A stretch of DNA of 5,031 nucleotides from Actinomycetes bacterium (GTDB lineage: Bacteria; Actinomycetota; Acidimicrobiia; Acidimicrobiales; Bog-793), in contig JAKAOD010000276.1 in assembly GCA_021823365.1 (NCBI GenBank), positions 1-5,031 of the forward strand, given 5' to 3'. Within the stretch, counting starts at the first letter, position 1; every line of letters begins with the position of its first letter. Positions 5,008-5,031 of this stretch are shown here, one piece after another. The notes beneath the pieces are model-generated. The model saw only the letters and a program-made list of their open reading frames with translations. It was not told the DNA's origin and did not search any database. A program made the translations under genes and the position numbers.

Positions 5008-5031
5008 ATGGAGCCCCGGCGCTACGTCTTG
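5008..5031 (+). CDS. Possible start of a new gene, cut by the window edge
   Basis: ATG 5008 opens a frame reading MEPRRYVL to the edge, with purine-rich AGGTGG (5001-5006) just upstream, though the spacing is unusually short. Eight residues are too few to identify it. RYVL followed by a beta strand is how formyltetrahydrofolate deformylase (PurU) ACT domains often begin, but that is only a guess. The 120 bases between the phosphatase and this point show no other coding sequence. Confidence 0.3.

Overview
The window is very GC-rich (roughly 70% or more by eye), with strongly G/C-biased third codon positions, Shine-Dalgarno starts and overlapping stop/start codons. This fits a high-GC bacterium, most likely an actinomycete-type lineage (Actinomycetota). 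The sequence alone does not fix the genus, and no ribosomal or other phylogenetic marker is present. No tRNA, rRNA, CRISPR array, insertion sequence or phage gene was seen.

Layout: positions 1-835 hold, on the minus strand, most of a medium-chain dehydrogenase/reductase of the quinone-oxidoreductase type. Its C-terminal end lies outside the window. Its N-terminal start cannot be found in frame: a TGA at 836-838 closes the frame and no ATG, GTG or TTG precedes the conserved region. Positions 836-1123 form a divergent intergenic region with short tandem repeats, a GTGCAC dyad and a good ribosome binding site. On the plus strand follow three tightly packed genes. The first (1124-2242) is a LigW-type (5-carboxyvanillate decarboxylase-like) metal-dependent decarboxylase. 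The second (2239-4098) is a thiamine-diphosphate enzyme of the benzoylformate decarboxylase/acetolactate synthase superfamily. The third (4095-4886) is a HAD phosphatase resembling hexitol phosphatase HxpB/YniC. The junctions are ATGA and GTGA overlaps of 4 bases each, so the three are almost certainly one translationally coupled operon. Positions 4887-5007 carry two possible hairpins. At 5008 a new reading frame may begin (MEPRRYVL...) and run off the end.

Working together (inference): a LigW-type enzyme removes a ring carboxylate from a hydroxybenzoate-like acid, and a ThDP enzyme typically cleaves a 2-keto acid or a C-C bond next to a carbonyl. The adjacent oxidoreductase would suit redox chemistry on the same compounds. 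The most economical reading is a small catabolic cassette for an aromatic acid. The ThDP substrate and the role of the sugar-phosphate-type phosphatase are unknown.

The most unusual feature is that every gene of the operon carries in-frame short tandem repeats at a protein edge or linker: (GLP)4 at the LigW C-terminus, ADVR repeats at the ThDP N-terminus, an AALEERR repeat plus a Gly/Ala/Thr stretch between ThDP domains, and (FEP)n at the phosphatase N-terminus. They look like slippage-generated additions to otherwise canonical enzymes. Nothing here is clearly a wholly new biological system. The operon combination and the repeat pattern are the items worth following.
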